DNA of 42,661 nucleotides from Patescibacteria group bacterium (GCA_018817315.1 JAHITV010000041.1:1-42661); one strand, 5' to 3'. Shown: positions 24,043 through 32,885, counted from the stretch's first letter. Notes: a model not told the origin generated them from the sequence alone. A program made the numbers and translations.

Positions 24043-24084
24043 CTATGATTCACTTCGGGCAAATTCACCGAATTTCGCTGCGCT

Positions 24085-24116
24085 AAATAAAACAAAACAG
24101 CGGGTTAAATACCCGC
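24085..24116 (-). terminator. Rho-independent terminator of the Fn3/thrombospondin gene
   Basis: Minus strand GCGGGTatttaACCCGC stem (24100-24116) followed by TGTTTTGTTTTATTT. Confidence 0.8.
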
Positions 24117-24136
24117 CGTTGCCGTTCTTAAGTTAT

Positions 24137-25591
24137 TTAGTTTATATACTTTTTATAATCACTGGAGTTTTCCCAGGCAGACCAAGGAATATAAGGATGA
24201 ACTGTTTTGCCGCTATGAATTATAGCTTTATAAATGGCTGTTACTGGATAATTTCCATAGATGTAAGCATTAACCAAAGTTGGCCAACCGCTTTTAGCTA
24301 CAGGAATAGGTCCTTTAAACAGTTTTTTTAATTCTTTGCTTAATTCTTGGGCGCTGTTTTTTTCAGCTTGCAAACTGGTTAAGCGCGCTTTATCATAAGC
24401 GAATATTTTAAAACCTTTGACTTCTCTTATTTTTCCCGGGCCTAAAGGATTATAGCCATGTAACACTTCTGTTCCGTCTACATAACCATCGCCATCAGTA
24501 TCAGATTTTAAAGGGTCAGTGCCATAAACTTTTTCTTGGGCATTGGTTAAACCATCGCCGTCAAAATCTTGGTCAGGATTATCAGGATCGTAAGTTGAGT
24601 TACCATCGCCGCCTATAAAATAATTTTTAGAAGGAGTAAAGAAAATTTGTTCTGGAGTTTTTAACTTTTTTCCTAAAACGTCTTTGATGTCTACTATATA
24701 ATAATACTTTTGATAATATTCTAAATCAGTGATGGTAACTGTATGATTAGTTGAGCGAGGAGTAGGTAAATCAATAGTGTGATTATATTTTTGGGAACTT
24801 TCACCCCATTTAATTTTTCCTTCTACTGGTCTGGAGGTTTGTAGATTTAGAGTAACTGCCGCTTTACCATAACTGTCGCTGACAGTATTATAGGCAAGTT
24901 GTCTGATTTTTAAATCAGGTACATCGTCATCATTTTCACTATTAGTAGCAAATTTATAATAAACCGAAGTAGTCTCATTATTAGTACTGTCTTTAGAGGA
25001 GACCTGGTAATGATAAAGAGTGTTGCGAGTTAAATTTTTAACTGTTACATCATGAACTGTAGTGCGGTTGCCAGCACACTGTTTTTTATTAAGATCAAAC
25101 ATATCAGTGCCATAATAGACACAGCCGTTGGCAGGTTCATCAGTATACCAAACAAATGTGGCAGTGTTGCCAGTAACAAAAGAAGTATGAATATCAGAAA
25201 GCACTGGCGCGGTTTCATCGTCTTTTTTGGTTTTAAAGTCGTAGATCACTGAATTATAAACCCGGCCGTAATTATCAAAAGCCTGTAATTGAAAATAATA
25301 TTTTTGATCCCTTTGTAATCCTGCTAGCCAGGTTTCATGATTAAGTTTTATTTGATTATCCTGTATCCAAGAACCAAAATTTTCAGTTTCGCCAAAAACA
25401 ATTTTTCCTTTTGCAGGGAAATTTGTTGACCATTCAATTTTGGCAACATCTGCTTCAGGTTCAATGATTAAAGAGGTTAAATTTAAGGGTTCAGAAATCT
25501 CTGCTTTAGTAGTTGCCGTAAATAAAAAACCCATAACCATAACCAGGCATAGTATAAAGGAATATTTGAATATAGCGGTTAATTTACCCAT
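24137..25591 (-). CDS. Secreted Fn3-like and calcium-binding-repeat surface protein
   Basis: The 484-residue protein has a signal peptide (residues 9-30, ending near TTKAE). Three fibronectin III-like domains follow, with repeating YYFQLQAFD, YHYQVSSKD and YYYIVDIKD strands. A thrombospondin type 3 region (about 345-390) has Asp-rich calcium loops such as DQDFDGDGLT and SDTDGDGYVDG. The C-terminal ~90 residues contain GWPTLVNAYIYGNYPVTA and are of unknown fold. It is probably a cell-surface or released adhesin-like protein. Single gene with its own terminator. Confidence 0.8.
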   Translation of the reverse strand: MGKLTAIFKYSFILCLVMVMGFLFTATTKAEISEPLNLTSLIIEPEADVAKIEWSTNFPAKGKIVFGETENFGSWIQDNQIKLNHETWLAGLQRDQKYYFQLQAFDNYGRVYNSVIYDFKTKKDDETAPVLSDIHTSFVTGNTATFVWYTDEPANGCVYYGTDMFDLNKKQCAGNRTTVHDVTVKNLTRNTLYHYQVSSKDSTNNETTSVYYKFATNSENDDDVPDLKIRQLAYNTVSDSYGKAAVTLNLQTSRPVEGKIKWGESSQKYNHTIDLPTPRSTNHTVTITDLEYYQKYYYIVDIKDVLGKKLKTPEQIFFTPSKNYFIGGDGNSTYDPDNPDQDFDGDGLTNAQEKVYGTDPLKSDTDGDGYVDGTEVLHGYNPLGPGKIREVKGFKIFAYDKARLTSLQAEKNSAQELSKELKKLFKGPIPVAKSGWPTLVNAYIYGNYPVTAIYKAIIHSGKTVHPYIPWSAWENSSDYKKYIN

Positions 25592-25664
25592 AATTATTGA
25601 TTTATTGAATAGATATCGTAATATATCATATTTTTAAAACTTTGTCAATGATTTTTTATAAATT

Positions 25665-25702
25665 TATAAAAAATCCCCAGCAACATATTACAATTGCTGG
25701 GG
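25665..25702 (-). terminator. Rho-independent terminator
   Basis: Minus strand CCCCAGCAA...TTGCTGGGG (25675-25702) followed by ATTTTTTATAA. Ends the GTG-started exported-protein gene. Confidence 0.82.
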
Positions 25703-25753
25703 TTATTATGTATTTTTTTCTTTGCAAGATCAGCTGTTTGGTTAGACTCCGCC

Positions 25754-26227
25754 TTAATCAAAATACTCTTTGACTTCCATTGTTTGGATAAAACCGAATC
25801 GACGGAATCGTTCCAGTGTCTCATCCAGGAATCTGTTATGAGAAAAGTCAGGATTTCCGCGTTGACTGATCCACTCATCAGATGTTTTAAACCATGAATA
25901 GTAAATGTCTTTTGACAAAGCCTCGCCCAAACATGTTATTCCAGCTATTGCCAGCGAAGCAATATCCTTTCCCTGGAAATGAAAGTTGAAATGAAAATTA
26001 AGACAGTCATCGGGTTTTGATAAGGCCAACCATTCAAATACTATTATCACGCCCGGGTCAGGGGAATATTCTATAATTCCCCAACCCCAGTGGTCATAAT
26101 CGCTATACAATATCATCCCGTCTTTAATAAAAGAAGGACGACAAGAATCGACGTTGGCATAGACATTGGTAAGAGAGAGCGCTGAAATGATAACAACGCA
26201 GAAACAGAAGAGAAGTTGCTTTTTCAC
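25754..26227 (-). CDS. Exported protein of unknown function
   Basis: The product has 157 residues with a signal peptide (residues 1-24, KKQLLFCFCVVIISALSLT then NVYA). The start is GTG at 26227, chosen because AAGGAG lies five bases before it. The mature part has four Cys or fewer and the aromatic motif DHWGWGIIEY; no known family is recognised. It has its own TTGACA promoter and terminator. Its composition resembles the other foreign-looking genes rather than the AT-rich core. Confidence 0.62.
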   Translation of the reverse strand: MKKQLLFCFCVVIISALSLTNVYANVDSCRPSFIKDGMILYSDYDHWGWGIIEYSPDPGVIIVFEWLALSKPDDCLNFHFNFHFQGKDIASLAIAGITCLGEALSKDIYYSWFKTSDEWISQRGNPDFSHNRFLDETLERFRRFGFIQTMEVKEYFD

Positions 26228-26281
26228 GATTTCTCCTTGCGGTCTTGCCGCTGTTTTATTTTACTCTAAACATGATGGTTT

Positions 26282-26310
26282 ATAATGACGTATCTTCAAT
26301 ATTTTGTCAA
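26282..26310 (-). promoter_or_regulatory. Promoter for the exported protein
   Basis: Minus strand TTGACA (26305-26310), 17-bp spacer, CATTAT (26282-26287), about 55 bases before the GTG start. Confidence 0.72.
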
Positions 26311-26320
26311 TATTAGAGAA

Positions 26321-26355
26321 AATAAAAAAGACTGCTTTTTTGATTATAGCAGTCT
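26321..26355 (-). terminator. Rho-independent terminator
   Basis: Minus strand AGACTGCT...AGCAGTCT followed by TTTTTATTTTC. Ends the barrel-like protein gene. Confidence 0.85.
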
Positions 26356-26387
26356 GTTTGCAGGATTGTTTATTGATAGGAAGTACT

Positions 26388-26969
26388 TTAGATGTTGAAG
26401 GAAAAGCTAAGTCCTGCCGAGAAATTTTCTTTTTTGAGGTCATGTTCAAGTCTTAAACTCAAAGGCAAGGTGTTATGCCATGGTCCGTTGATATTCAATC
26501 CCAAAGGTAATGCCGGTACTGTGCCATGAAGTCGGTGAAGATGTATAAGATGGATAATTTCTACGCTGCCTATAAGAGAGACCCGGTCCTTTTTAGACAG
26601 TTTAATGTCTATGATTTTTCCGCCTAACAGACCAGTTAAAGGCACTTGAATGGCATCAGTTTTAATGCTTGAAATCTTAAGCCCCCAGCCGACATAGCAT
26701 CCCAGTTCCTTTTCCTTGAATGCCTGGACTCCCATACCCAGATAACAGCCAGTAATTTTTCCGTCAGTCGATAAGTAAGTAGGGCATAAAGCAGTGTCAA
26801 ATTTCTTTAGTCCATATTTTAGACGAAGCATGGCGGTTTTATCATTGCCACCGGCAGTAATGTTAAACCAGTTGGTTTTGGTTGTTTCAGCTGTACCTAA
26901 TATTTGGGCCTGGAGCAAGGGAGTTAGGATGATGTTGAGGATGACAGTCAGAAAAACAATTTTTTTCAC
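26388..26969 (-). CDS. Exported beta-rich protein, possibly outer-membrane-barrel-like
   Basis: The 193-residue product has a signal peptide (residues 1-21, ending LLQAQ) and a mature part of alternating strands (TAMLRLKYGLKKFDTA, ITGCYLGMGVQAF, LGCYVGWGLKIS). It ends FSAGLSFSFNI, much like the last strand of a small outer-membrane barrel, although the very last residue is Ile rather than Phe. GTG start at 26969 after GGAGG. It follows the multi-span membrane gene by 40 bases, so the two share a transcript. Function unknown. A barrel would be unexpected if the host lacks an outer membrane. Confidence 0.58.
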   Translation of the reverse strand: MKKIVFLTVILNIILTPLLQAQILGTAETTKTNWFNITAGGNDKTAMLRLKYGLKKFDTALCPTYLSTDGKITGCYLGMGVQAFKEKELGCYVGWGLKISSIKTDAIQVPLTGLLGGKIIDIKLSKKDRVSLIGSVEIIHLIHLHRLHGTVPALPLGLNINGPWHNTLPLSLRLEHDLKKENFSAGLSFSFNI

Positions 26970-27009
26970 GGAAATTTCCTCCGAAGATTTGGGCAGGCAC
27001 TGACCCGTG

Positions 27010-27510
27010 TTATTGGGCTAAACTTTTTTTCATTGAAGATGAGAAATTGATAAAAAATCCAACAAAATAGATGAGTGCTACTATCAGGATTGCTGAACTT
27101 ATAGGCCCTTCTAACAATCCTATAGCAATAAGTGCTGTAACAATGTCCACTACCACTCTCCCTCCTATAAGAAAGATTTTAGCGATTTGAAGAGGGAAGT
27201 AGTAATGGATAACGCATGATGAGAAAAAATAAAGTGAGGGCATAACTGGATCCATAGTTCCTGCGAATGTTTTGTGGATAATGATGGCGAAAAGGATGTC
27301 CATGAAGATCCTCTGGACAACAAGGCCTTTGCTAAGTTCTGCAGGCTTCCATTTTTTAAGGATCCAAATAAGAGCATAACCCAGAGCCACAACCACAATT
27401 CCTATCACTCCAAATTCTTTATAAGCAATAAATGTCAGAAGTATATCCAGTATAAGTCTTTGGAATGATTTACCAGGATCAACTGGCAGATTAAAAAAGA
27501 AAGACCACAT
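27010..27510 (-). CDS. Multi-span membrane protein of unknown function
   Basis: The 166-residue protein has about five or six hydrophobic spans, beginning near residue 18 (LILDILLTFIAY) and ending with ILIVALIYFVGFFINF. Two halves look alike (LILDILLTFIAY and RIFMDILFAIIIH; also GGRVVVDIVTALIAIG), each with R-x-x-x-D in a span, which suggests an internal repeat. Family not recognised. Its leader GAAAGGGGTTAAAAATG closely resembles that of the pilin-like gene at 4248. Confidence 0.6.
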   Translation of the reverse strand: MWSFFFNLPVDPGKSFQRLILDILLTFIAYKEFGVIGIVVVALGYALIWILKKWKPAELSKGLVVQRIFMDILFAIIIHKTFAGTMDPVMPSLYFFSSCVIHYYFPLQIAKIFLIGGRVVVDIVTALIAIGLLEGPISSAILIVALIYFVGFFINFSSSMKKSLAQ

Positions 27511-27558
27511 TTTTAACCCCTTTCAATCTCGTTTGTGAAGAGCGAATTTTAATAGGTT

Positions 27559-27587
27559 ATCTTAAGGGTATATTTGTGTTTTGTCAA
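27559..27587 (-). promoter_or_regulatory. Promoter for the membrane protein and barrel-like gene pair
   Basis: Minus strand TTGACA (27582-27587), 17-bp spacer, TAAGAT (27559-27564), about 48 bases before ATG. Confidence 0.78.
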
Positions 27588-27589
27588 GA

Positions 27590-27628
27590 ATAAAAAATAA
27601 GGCGTTTAGTCCTTAATTTATTTTTTAG
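27590..27628. terminator. Bidirectional terminator-like hairpin
   Basis: aaataagg (27595-27602) and cctta (27611-27615) with T-rich tails on both sides; ends the carboxypeptidase gene on the minus strand. A second hairpin, gctcgctaattcggcgagc, sits just upstream of it (27640-27658). Confidence 0.6.
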
Positions 27629-27663
27629 TTTTTATCCAGCTCGCTAATTCGGCGAGCATGGAT

Positions 27664-28881
27664 TTATTGATTTAACAAATTTTCAATAATATCATTTCTT
27701 TCTTTCATACTGCGGGCATGTAAGACTATAATAAGGTGATCATCTTTTTGCAAAGCAACGTTTCTTTGAGCTTCTACTAAAAAACCAGTTTTGGAAGCAT
27801 TTGGTTCAAATTGCAATAAACTGTAATTGCGATTATGGACGTTTATTTGTTTGTTTTCATTAGTAGCTTTTAAACAAGTAAATGTATATTCAGTTAAGTT
27901 GGTCGCTTGAGCGATTTTATCAATGGCAAAAGCGGTTTGAGCCAGTTTGGCAAATTCTTTGGCAGTTGAGACATTGTGCGAATCAAGGCCGGCTACATCA
28001 AAAAAGGCAGTTTTATTAAGATTTAATTCCTTGGCTTTATCATTCATTCGTTGGATAAACTCTGTTCGGCTTAATCCGGAATTATCAGCTAAAATCACGG
28101 CGGCCTGGTTGGAAGAAGCCAGTAACATAGAAATCCAAAGATCATTAATCTTAATCTGATCGCCAATTTCCAAGTCAATTTCACTGGTAGTATCTTCGCC
28201 AACTAAAGTTTTAGGATAATCAATCTGTTCTTTGGTTATAGTTACAGTCTTTTGCCAATCAGGATTAATGTCAAGAAAAACCAGAGCAGTCATTAGTTTA
28301 GTCAGGGACGCTAAAGGTAGAATCAGATCGCTGTTCAGAGAATCCAGATATTCGTTGTTGTCTAAAGCTGTATAAGCCACACCATCCCAAGCCGCGTCAA
28401 AAGTTATCTGCTGATCATTCATTTGGATTTTTTGTAAATCAGTGTTGGAAATACCCAAGGCAAATTCCCGCATTAACTGGTAAGCAGCTTTGCCGTCTTT
28501 AAGATAATACCTGATTCCGTCAACTGGATTAACATACCAAGCTTCGCCTCTACTTTCTACTTGCAGGAGGATTTTTCCTTTTAATCGTTCAGTTAGTTTT
28601 TTATCATAATTTTGTCCTGTTTGCGTGGGAATTTTTTCCAAGTCTTGGTTAGTGATACCCAAACTCAAAGTTCGCATAATATTATACGCTTCTTCGCCGT
28701 TTTTTAAATAATATCTGGTTTGATCATCAGGATTAACATACCAGGCGCGGCCATAACTTTCTACCTGTAATAAAATTTTACCTGATAATTTTTTGGTTAA
28801 TGACTGTTGATCTACTGCCCCAACTTTAATTACAGGAAGTAATAAACTGATGATAAAAATTATAAGATAAGGGGTTTTCAT
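27664..28881 (-). CDS. D-Ala-D-Ala carboxypeptidase (PBP5-like) with two N-terminal repeats
   Basis: The 405-residue protein has a signal peptide (1-22), then two copies of a ~55-residue unit (KGKILLQVESRGEAWYVNP then VDGIRYYLKDG; the first begins SGKILLQVESYGRAWYVNP). A serine-type peptidase S11 domain follows: ASLTK near 191 (SxxK nucleophile), SSN near 258 (SxN) and SKTG near 365 (KTG). It trims peptidoglycan pentapeptides. The AWYVNP repeat is familiar from secreted CPR proteins and probably binds the cell wall or another surface component; that binding role is inference. Confidence 0.88.
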   Translation of the reverse strand: MKTPYLIIFIISLLLPVIKVGAVDQQSLTKKLSGKILLQVESYGRAWYVNPDDQTRYYLKNGEEAYNIMRTLSLGITNQDLEKIPTQTGQNYDKKLTERLKGKILLQVESRGEAWYVNPVDGIRYYLKDGKAAYQLMREFALGISNTDLQKIQMNDQQITFDAAWDGVAYTALDNNEYLDSLNSDLILPLASLTKLMTALVFLDINPDWQKTVTITKEQIDYPKTLVGEDTTSEIDLEIGDQIKINDLWISMLLASSNQAAVILADNSGLSRTEFIQRMNDKAKELNLNKTAFFDVAGLDSHNVSTAKEFAKLAQTAFAIDKIAQATNLTEYTFTCLKATNENKQINVHNRNYSLLQFEPNASKTGFLVEAQRNVALQKDDHLIIVLHARSMKERNDIIENLLNQ

Positions 28882-29007
28882 AGGTTTTATTATAACAAAA
28901 GATGTGTAAAGTTAAAAATATTTTTCTATTGACCCCTCCTTACGTCGGGGCGATACGTGACTCGTCAGACGGGTCGTGTTTAATCAACGTGTTATAAAAA
29001 TAGTCAA

Positions 29008-29034
29008 GCTCCGTCCAGCTAAGCTGGACGGAGC
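29008..29034. repeat. Perfect 13-bp-arm palindrome with GCTAAGC centre
   Basis: gctccgtccagct and agctggacggagc flank a single A. It is a very stable hairpin placed between two divergent genes, just before the -35 of the dehydrogenase promoter. A T-run follows about 4 bases later, so it could also insulate transcription. Confidence 0.85.
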
Positions 29035-29047
29035 AATCCTTTTTCAT

Positions 29048-29076
29048 TTGACAAACCTATAACGTTTTGCTAAGTT
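29048..29076 (+). promoter_or_regulatory. Sigma-70-type promoter for the dehydrogenase gene
   Basis: TTGACA (29048-29053), 17-bp spacer, TAAGTT (29071-29076). Confidence 0.78.
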
Positions 29077-29140
29077 TAGTTATTCTGTAATTTAACAATA
29101 AGGTAAAATAAAACAATCTCAAATGAGAAGGAGAAACATC

Positions 29141-30265
29141 ATGGCAAAGCATGATATTGCTTATCTTCCAGGAGATGGGGTGGGAGTAGAAGTTTTAGAA
29201 GCAGTCCGGTGGTGTTTGGATGCGCTGGATTTTTCTGCAAACTATAACGAAGGGGATATCGGCTGGAAGTACTGGTGTACAGAAGGTAATGCGTTGCCCG
29301 ACCGCACGTTGAAACTTCTAAAAGATACGGAATGCGCTCTTTTCGGCGCGATTACGTCCAAACCCAAACAGGAAGCCGACGCGGAACTCGATCTAAAACT
29401 AAAGGGAAAGGGTTTTTCGTATTTCTCGCCGATCGTGCGGCTGCGGCAAGAACTTAATTTGCATACAAACATGCGCCCATGCAAGGCATATCCGGGAAAT
29501 CTATTGAACTACAAGGAAGGGATTAATGTTGTTATCTTCCGCGAAAACACCGAAGGGCTTTACGCGGGCATTGAATTCCATCCAGTGCCGGGTAATGTTT
29601 TTGATGCGTTGTGCACGCATCCGAAAGCCAAGAAGTTTGAAAGATTCGGACTGGAAAATTTGGCAATGTCCACGCGCCTAATGTCGCGGCAGGGATGCGC
29701 GAGCATTGTACGGCAGGCATTTCTGTTCGCCAAAAAGCACAGCCGCAAAAGCGTGACCATTTGCGACAAGCCAAATGTCCTGCGCGAAACTGGCGGCCTA
29801 ATGATTCGCACCGCCCGTGAAATTCACGAAAAGGAATTCAATGATATTCCAATGTTTGAAACTAACATTGACGCGCAGTGCATGTGGTTGGTGAAAAATC
29901 CGTTTGATTATGACTGCATTGTCGCAGAAAACATGTTCGGCGATATTCTTTCGGACCTCTCGGCGCAGTTGGTCGGTGGTCTGGGATTTGCCAGCGCTGG
30001 TAATATCGGCGACGATTACGCCGTGTTCGAACCCACACATGGCAGCGCGCCCAAGTACACTGGTATGTACAAAGTGAATCCCATTGCAGCAATTCTAGCA
30101 GCAAGTCTCATGTTGGACTGGCTGGGTGAAACTGAAATGGCAGATCGTTTGGAAAAAGCAGTTGCCGCTGTCATTAAAGAGAGCAAAGTGCGTACTTATG
30201 ATATGAGCGGAACTAATACAACCATTGAAATGGCAAAAGCCATTGCCGCGAAGTGTAAGGAGTAA
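29141..30265 (+). CDS. Isocitrate/isopropylmalate dehydrogenase family protein
   Basis: From ATG 29141 (after GAAGGAG) the protein has 374 residues. It shows [10 protein letters not shown] at the start, the substrate Arg set in [25 protein letters not shown] near 130 as in NAD-dependent isocitrate dehydrogenases, [12 protein letters not shown] near 204 with the catalytic Lys, the metal-binding [14 protein letters not shown] near 258 and the NAD site [13 protein letters not shown] near 294. Substrate (isocitrate, isopropylmalate or homoisocitrate) is not settled. The gene is clearly richer in GC than its surroundings and no other TCA or leucine gene is nearby, which suggests recent transfer. 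It has its own promoter and terminator. Confidence 0.88.
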   Translation: MAKHDIAYLPGDGVGVEVLEAVRWCLDALDFSANYNEGDIGWKYWCTEGNALPDRTLKLLKDTECALFGAITSKPKQEADAELDLKLKGKGFSYFSPIVRLRQELNLHTNMRPCKAYPGNLLNYKEGINVVIFRENTEGLYAGIEFHPVPGNVFDALCTHPKAKKFERFGLENLAMSTRLMSRQGCASIVRQAFLFAKKHSRKSVTICDKPNVLRETGGLMIRTAREIHEKEFNDIPMFETNIDAQCMWLVKNPFDYDCIVAENMFGDILSDLSAQLVGGLGFASAGNIGDDYAVFEPTHGSAPKYTGMYKVNPIAAILAASLMLDWLGETEMADRLEKAVAAVIKESKVRTYDMSGTNTTIEMAKAIAAKCKE

Positions 30266-30295
30266 CCAAAATTTTCAGGGCTTTAAAATAGCCAA

Positions 30296-30333
30296 AAGCC
30301 GGGAAGAATCTTTCTTCTCGGCTTAATTTTTTT
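30296..30333 (+). terminator. Rho-independent terminator
   Basis: aagccgggaaga (30296-30307) pairs with tcttctcggctt (30313-30324), followed by AATTTTTTT. Confidence 0.88.
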
Positions 30334-30348
30334 GAGAATTTTTTAACC

Positions 30349-31872
30349 CTAATTAATCCTAAACTGCAAAGCTTCAGCTAAGTGCTCGGTTTTAATGTTT
30401 TTACTGGTTGCCAGATCAGCGATGGTTCTGGCAACTTTTATTATTTTATGATAACCGCGCATGGATAAATGAAATTTTGACATCGCTTGTTTTAACAGTT
30501 GTTGACCGCTGATATCTAAAGGACAAAGCTGTTCAATATTTCCGCTGTTAATTTCGTTATTAGTGTAAAAATTGGAAAGATTATTATCTTTAAATCTTTT
30601 TAATTGTAAGTTTCTTGCCTGATGAATGTTATGTAAAAGATATTGGATTTGGCTGGTAGTGGTGGTTAAACCAATATCTATAAATTTAAGACGAGGAACT
30701 TCTATTTGTAAATCAAATCTATCCAATAACGGGCCAGAAATTCTTTTTTGATATTTAAAAATTTGCGAAGCAGTGCATTTACATTCCTTTTCTGCATCAG
30801 TTAAATAGCCGCAAGGACAAGGATTAGCAGCCGCCACCAAAGTAAAGCGCGCCGGGAACTGCAAAGTCTGGGCGGCACGGGCAATAGTTACCACACCGTC
30901 TTCTACGGGTTGCCTTAAATTTTCCAAAACGGTTCTGGGAAATTCCGGCAGTTCATCCAAAAATAAAACTCCACGGTGAGCCAAGGTGATTTCTCCGGGT
31001 TTAGGAAAACTGCCCCCACCTACCAAAGCAATACTGGAAGTGGTATGATGCGGACTTCTAAATGGTCTGGTCATTATCAAAGGTTGTTTTTGGGCTAACA
31101 AACCAGAAACGCTGTAAATTTTTGTTACCTCTAAAGCTTCCTCAAAAGTTAAAGGCGGCAGTAATTCAGCTAAACTCCTGGCTAGTAAAGTCTTACCACT
31201 GCCTGGCGGTCCGTTCATCAAGAGATTATGATTACCGGCAGCGCAGATTTCTAAAGCGCGTTTAGCTTGCAGTTGTCCTTTAATTTTTTGAAAAGTTATA
31301 GCAGGATTTTTGGTGGCAGTAATTTGTAAATCGGTTCCAAGTAAAGGTTTAATTAATAATTTTCCTTTTAAATGTTCTAAAAGTTGAGCTAAATTTTCTA
31401 GAGAATAAATTTCCAAACCCTTGATTAGATTCGCTTCAGAGGCATTGGCTTTGGGTAAATAAAGACGTTTAATTTTTTGTTCTTTAACAAGGAGAGCAAT
31501 GGATAAAACGCCATTAATCGGACGCAAATCACCATTGAGTGCCAATTCACCGACAAAAACAGCTTGCTGATCCAAAGGAGAAAGGATTAAGCTTTTTTTA
31601 GCAATTAAAACAGCCAAAGCAATAGGTAAATCAAAACCAGGGCCGATTTTTTTAAAATCAGCAGGTGCCAGATTTACCGTTATTTTAGTTCTAGGAAAAG
31701 CTAAGCCAGAGTTTTTAATAGCGCTTCTTACCCGTTCTCTAGCTTCTTGGATGGCAAGGTCTGGCAGACCAACAATAATAAATTTAGCTGCTTCCCCGAT
31801 TAAGTCTGCTTCTACTTCAATCAGTTGGCTGTCTAAACCAAAAGTAGTGGCGGAAAAGATTTTAGAACTCAT
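30349..31872 (-). CDS. comM: YifB/ComM-type Mg-chelatase-like AAA+ ATPase
   Basis: The 507-residue protein has an N-terminal Lon-like domain (VEADLIGEAAKFIIVGLPDL near 17), the AAA core with Walker A GPPGSGKT near 220 and Walker B LFLDELPEF near 303, AANPCPCGY near 347 and a C-terminal helical domain with LSMRGYHKI. ComM is a hexameric helicase that drives branch migration during natural transformation. Many CPR genomes keep it with competence genes. Single gene here. Confidence 0.96.
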   Translation of the reverse strand: MSSKIFSATTFGLDSQLIEVEADLIGEAAKFIIVGLPDLAIQEARERVRSAIKNSGLAFPRTKITVNLAPADFKKIGPGFDLPIALAVLIAKKSLILSPLDQQAVFVGELALNGDLRPINGVLSIALLVKEQKIKRLYLPKANASEANLIKGLEIYSLENLAQLLEHLKGKLLIKPLLGTDLQITATKNPAITFQKIKGQLQAKRALEICAAGNHNLLMNGPPGSGKTLLARSLAELLPPLTFEEALEVTKIYSVSGLLAQKQPLIMTRPFRSPHHTTSSIALVGGGSFPKPGEITLAHRGVLFLDELPEFPRTVLENLRQPVEDGVVTIARAAQTLQFPARFTLVAAANPCPCGYLTDAEKECKCTASQIFKYQKRISGPLLDRFDLQIEVPRLKFIDIGLTTTTSQIQYLLHNIHQARNLQLKRFKDNNLSNFYTNNEINSGNIEQLCPLDISGQQLLKQAMSKFHLSMRGYHKIIKVARTIADLATSKNIKTEHLAEALQFRIN

Positions 31873-31888
31873 GGTTTTATTCTTTTAG

Positions 31889-31930
31889 TCATTGCTTCAC
31901 CCCTCACGTAGTTCGGGGTTCGCAATGACG
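31889..31930. repeat. Palindromic element upstream of yifB
   Basis: gtcattgc...gcaatgac arms enclose cacccc...ggggt. It is an intergenic inverted repeat of the same GTCAT-ended style as that at 23924. Confidence 0.6.
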
Positions 31931-31940
31931 ATGTTTATTA

Positions 31941-31975
31941 ATTAAAAAAACAGGGGTTTTCAAGGACCCTGTTTT
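31941..31975 (-). terminator. Rho-independent terminator after lspA
   Basis: Minus strand AAACAGGGT...ACCCCTGTTT followed by TTTTAATT. Confidence 0.82.
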
Positions 31976-31996
31976 GTCTTTATATTTTAAACTAGT

Positions 31997-32443
31997 TTAA
32001 ATCTTTTTGCAAGAAGTTTTATTTATTAAGTAAATCAGCCAGATTATACCGACTAAAATATAACAGTCCGCTAAATTAAAAGCTGGCCAGATCCATAAAT
32101 CAATAAAATCTATTACTCCTGTATATTTAAGCCGGTCAATAAAATTACTTAAAGAGCCGATAATAATAAAAGAAAGCGGCCAGAGCATTAAAAATTGGGA
32201 GGACTGATAAAATTTTAACCAGTACTTTATAAATAGCAAATTCATTAGGCCAACAATCACTAATATCCAAAAAGGTCCTAAGGGCAAACCAAAAGCAATC
32301 CCTTGATTAAAATAAAGTTTTAAGCCGATTTCCGGAGAAAAAAATATCCCTTGTTCAGGGAGAGTAAAAGCTAAATATTTGGTTAAACGATCAGCGATAA
32401 AGAAAATCAGCGGTAATAAAATAATTAGATTTTTATTCTTCAT
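31997..32443 (-). CDS. lspA: Lipoprotein signal peptidase (SPase II)
   Basis: The 148-residue integral membrane aspartyl protease has four hydrophobic spans. It shows NQGIAFGLP near 50, the first catalytic Asp in GSLSNFIDRL near 104 and the second in AFNLADCYI near 125. It removes the signal peptide from prolipoproteins. Start and upstream stop overlap (TAATG), so it is coupled to the DksA-like gene. Confidence 0.95.
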   Translation of the reverse strand: MKNKNLIILLPLIFFIADRLTKYLAFTLPEQGIFFSPEIGLKLYFNQGIAFGLPLGPFWILVIVGLMNLLFIKYWLKFYQSSQFLMLWPLSFIIIGSLSNFIDRLKYTGVIDFIDLWIWPAFNLADCYILVGIIWLIYLINKTSCKKI

Positions 32444-32853
32444 TATTTTAAGGAGTTTGACTCCTTAATAATACAGCCTTGGCTAGGAGCACATTTAGTG
32501 GCCGTTGGCATTATTTTTAACCTTTCTTCATTAATGATGCTGCCGCATTTTTCACAAATTCCATAAGTGCCTTTTTCTATTTTTTGAATAGCTCGGTTAA
32601 TCATTTCCATGGATTGCTCTAAATTTTCTTCCATAGAAAGGTTTCCTTCAAAAACTGCAACTTCGGCAGCATTTTCATCCTCTTTATCGCCAAATTCAGG
32701 AAAATTAGAATTAAAATTATCCTTTTGTTTGGGATCAGGTTTGGCAAAGGAAAGAAGCTGTTTTTCCAGTTTTTCTTTTCTGGACAATAATTTCTCTTTC
32801 ATCTCTTTTATAAAAGCTGGAGATAAAGTTGTTTTCTTTTCTGCTGATTTCAT
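32443..32853 (-). CDS. DksA/TraR-family zinc-finger protein
   Basis: The 136-residue protein has an N-terminal coiled coil (residues 8-45) and the C4 finger typical of DksA/TraR: CEKC near 98, 17 residues, then CAPSQGC. The second Cys pair is spaced by five residues instead of the usual two, so one Cys may not bind zinc or the finger has an insertion. DksA binds the secondary channel of RNA polymerase with ppGpp. A shorter coiled coil like this one need not have full DksA activity. First gene of a pair with lspA. Confidence 0.82.
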   Translation of the reverse strand: MKSAEKKTTLSPAFIKEMKEKLLSRKEKLEKQLLSFAKPDPKQKDNFNSNFPEFGDKEDENAAEVAVFEGNLSMEENLEQSMEMINRAIQKIEKGTYGICEKCGSIINEERLKIMPTATKCAPSQGCIIKESNSLK

Positions 32854-32885
32854 ATTATATAGGTAGTTTTAAATTTGTGATTGGT

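Noticed and set aside
29242-30104. Several minus-strand open frames inside the dehydrogenase gene
   Set aside because: Overlap a clear enzyme on the plus strand and have no motif; a result of higher GC.
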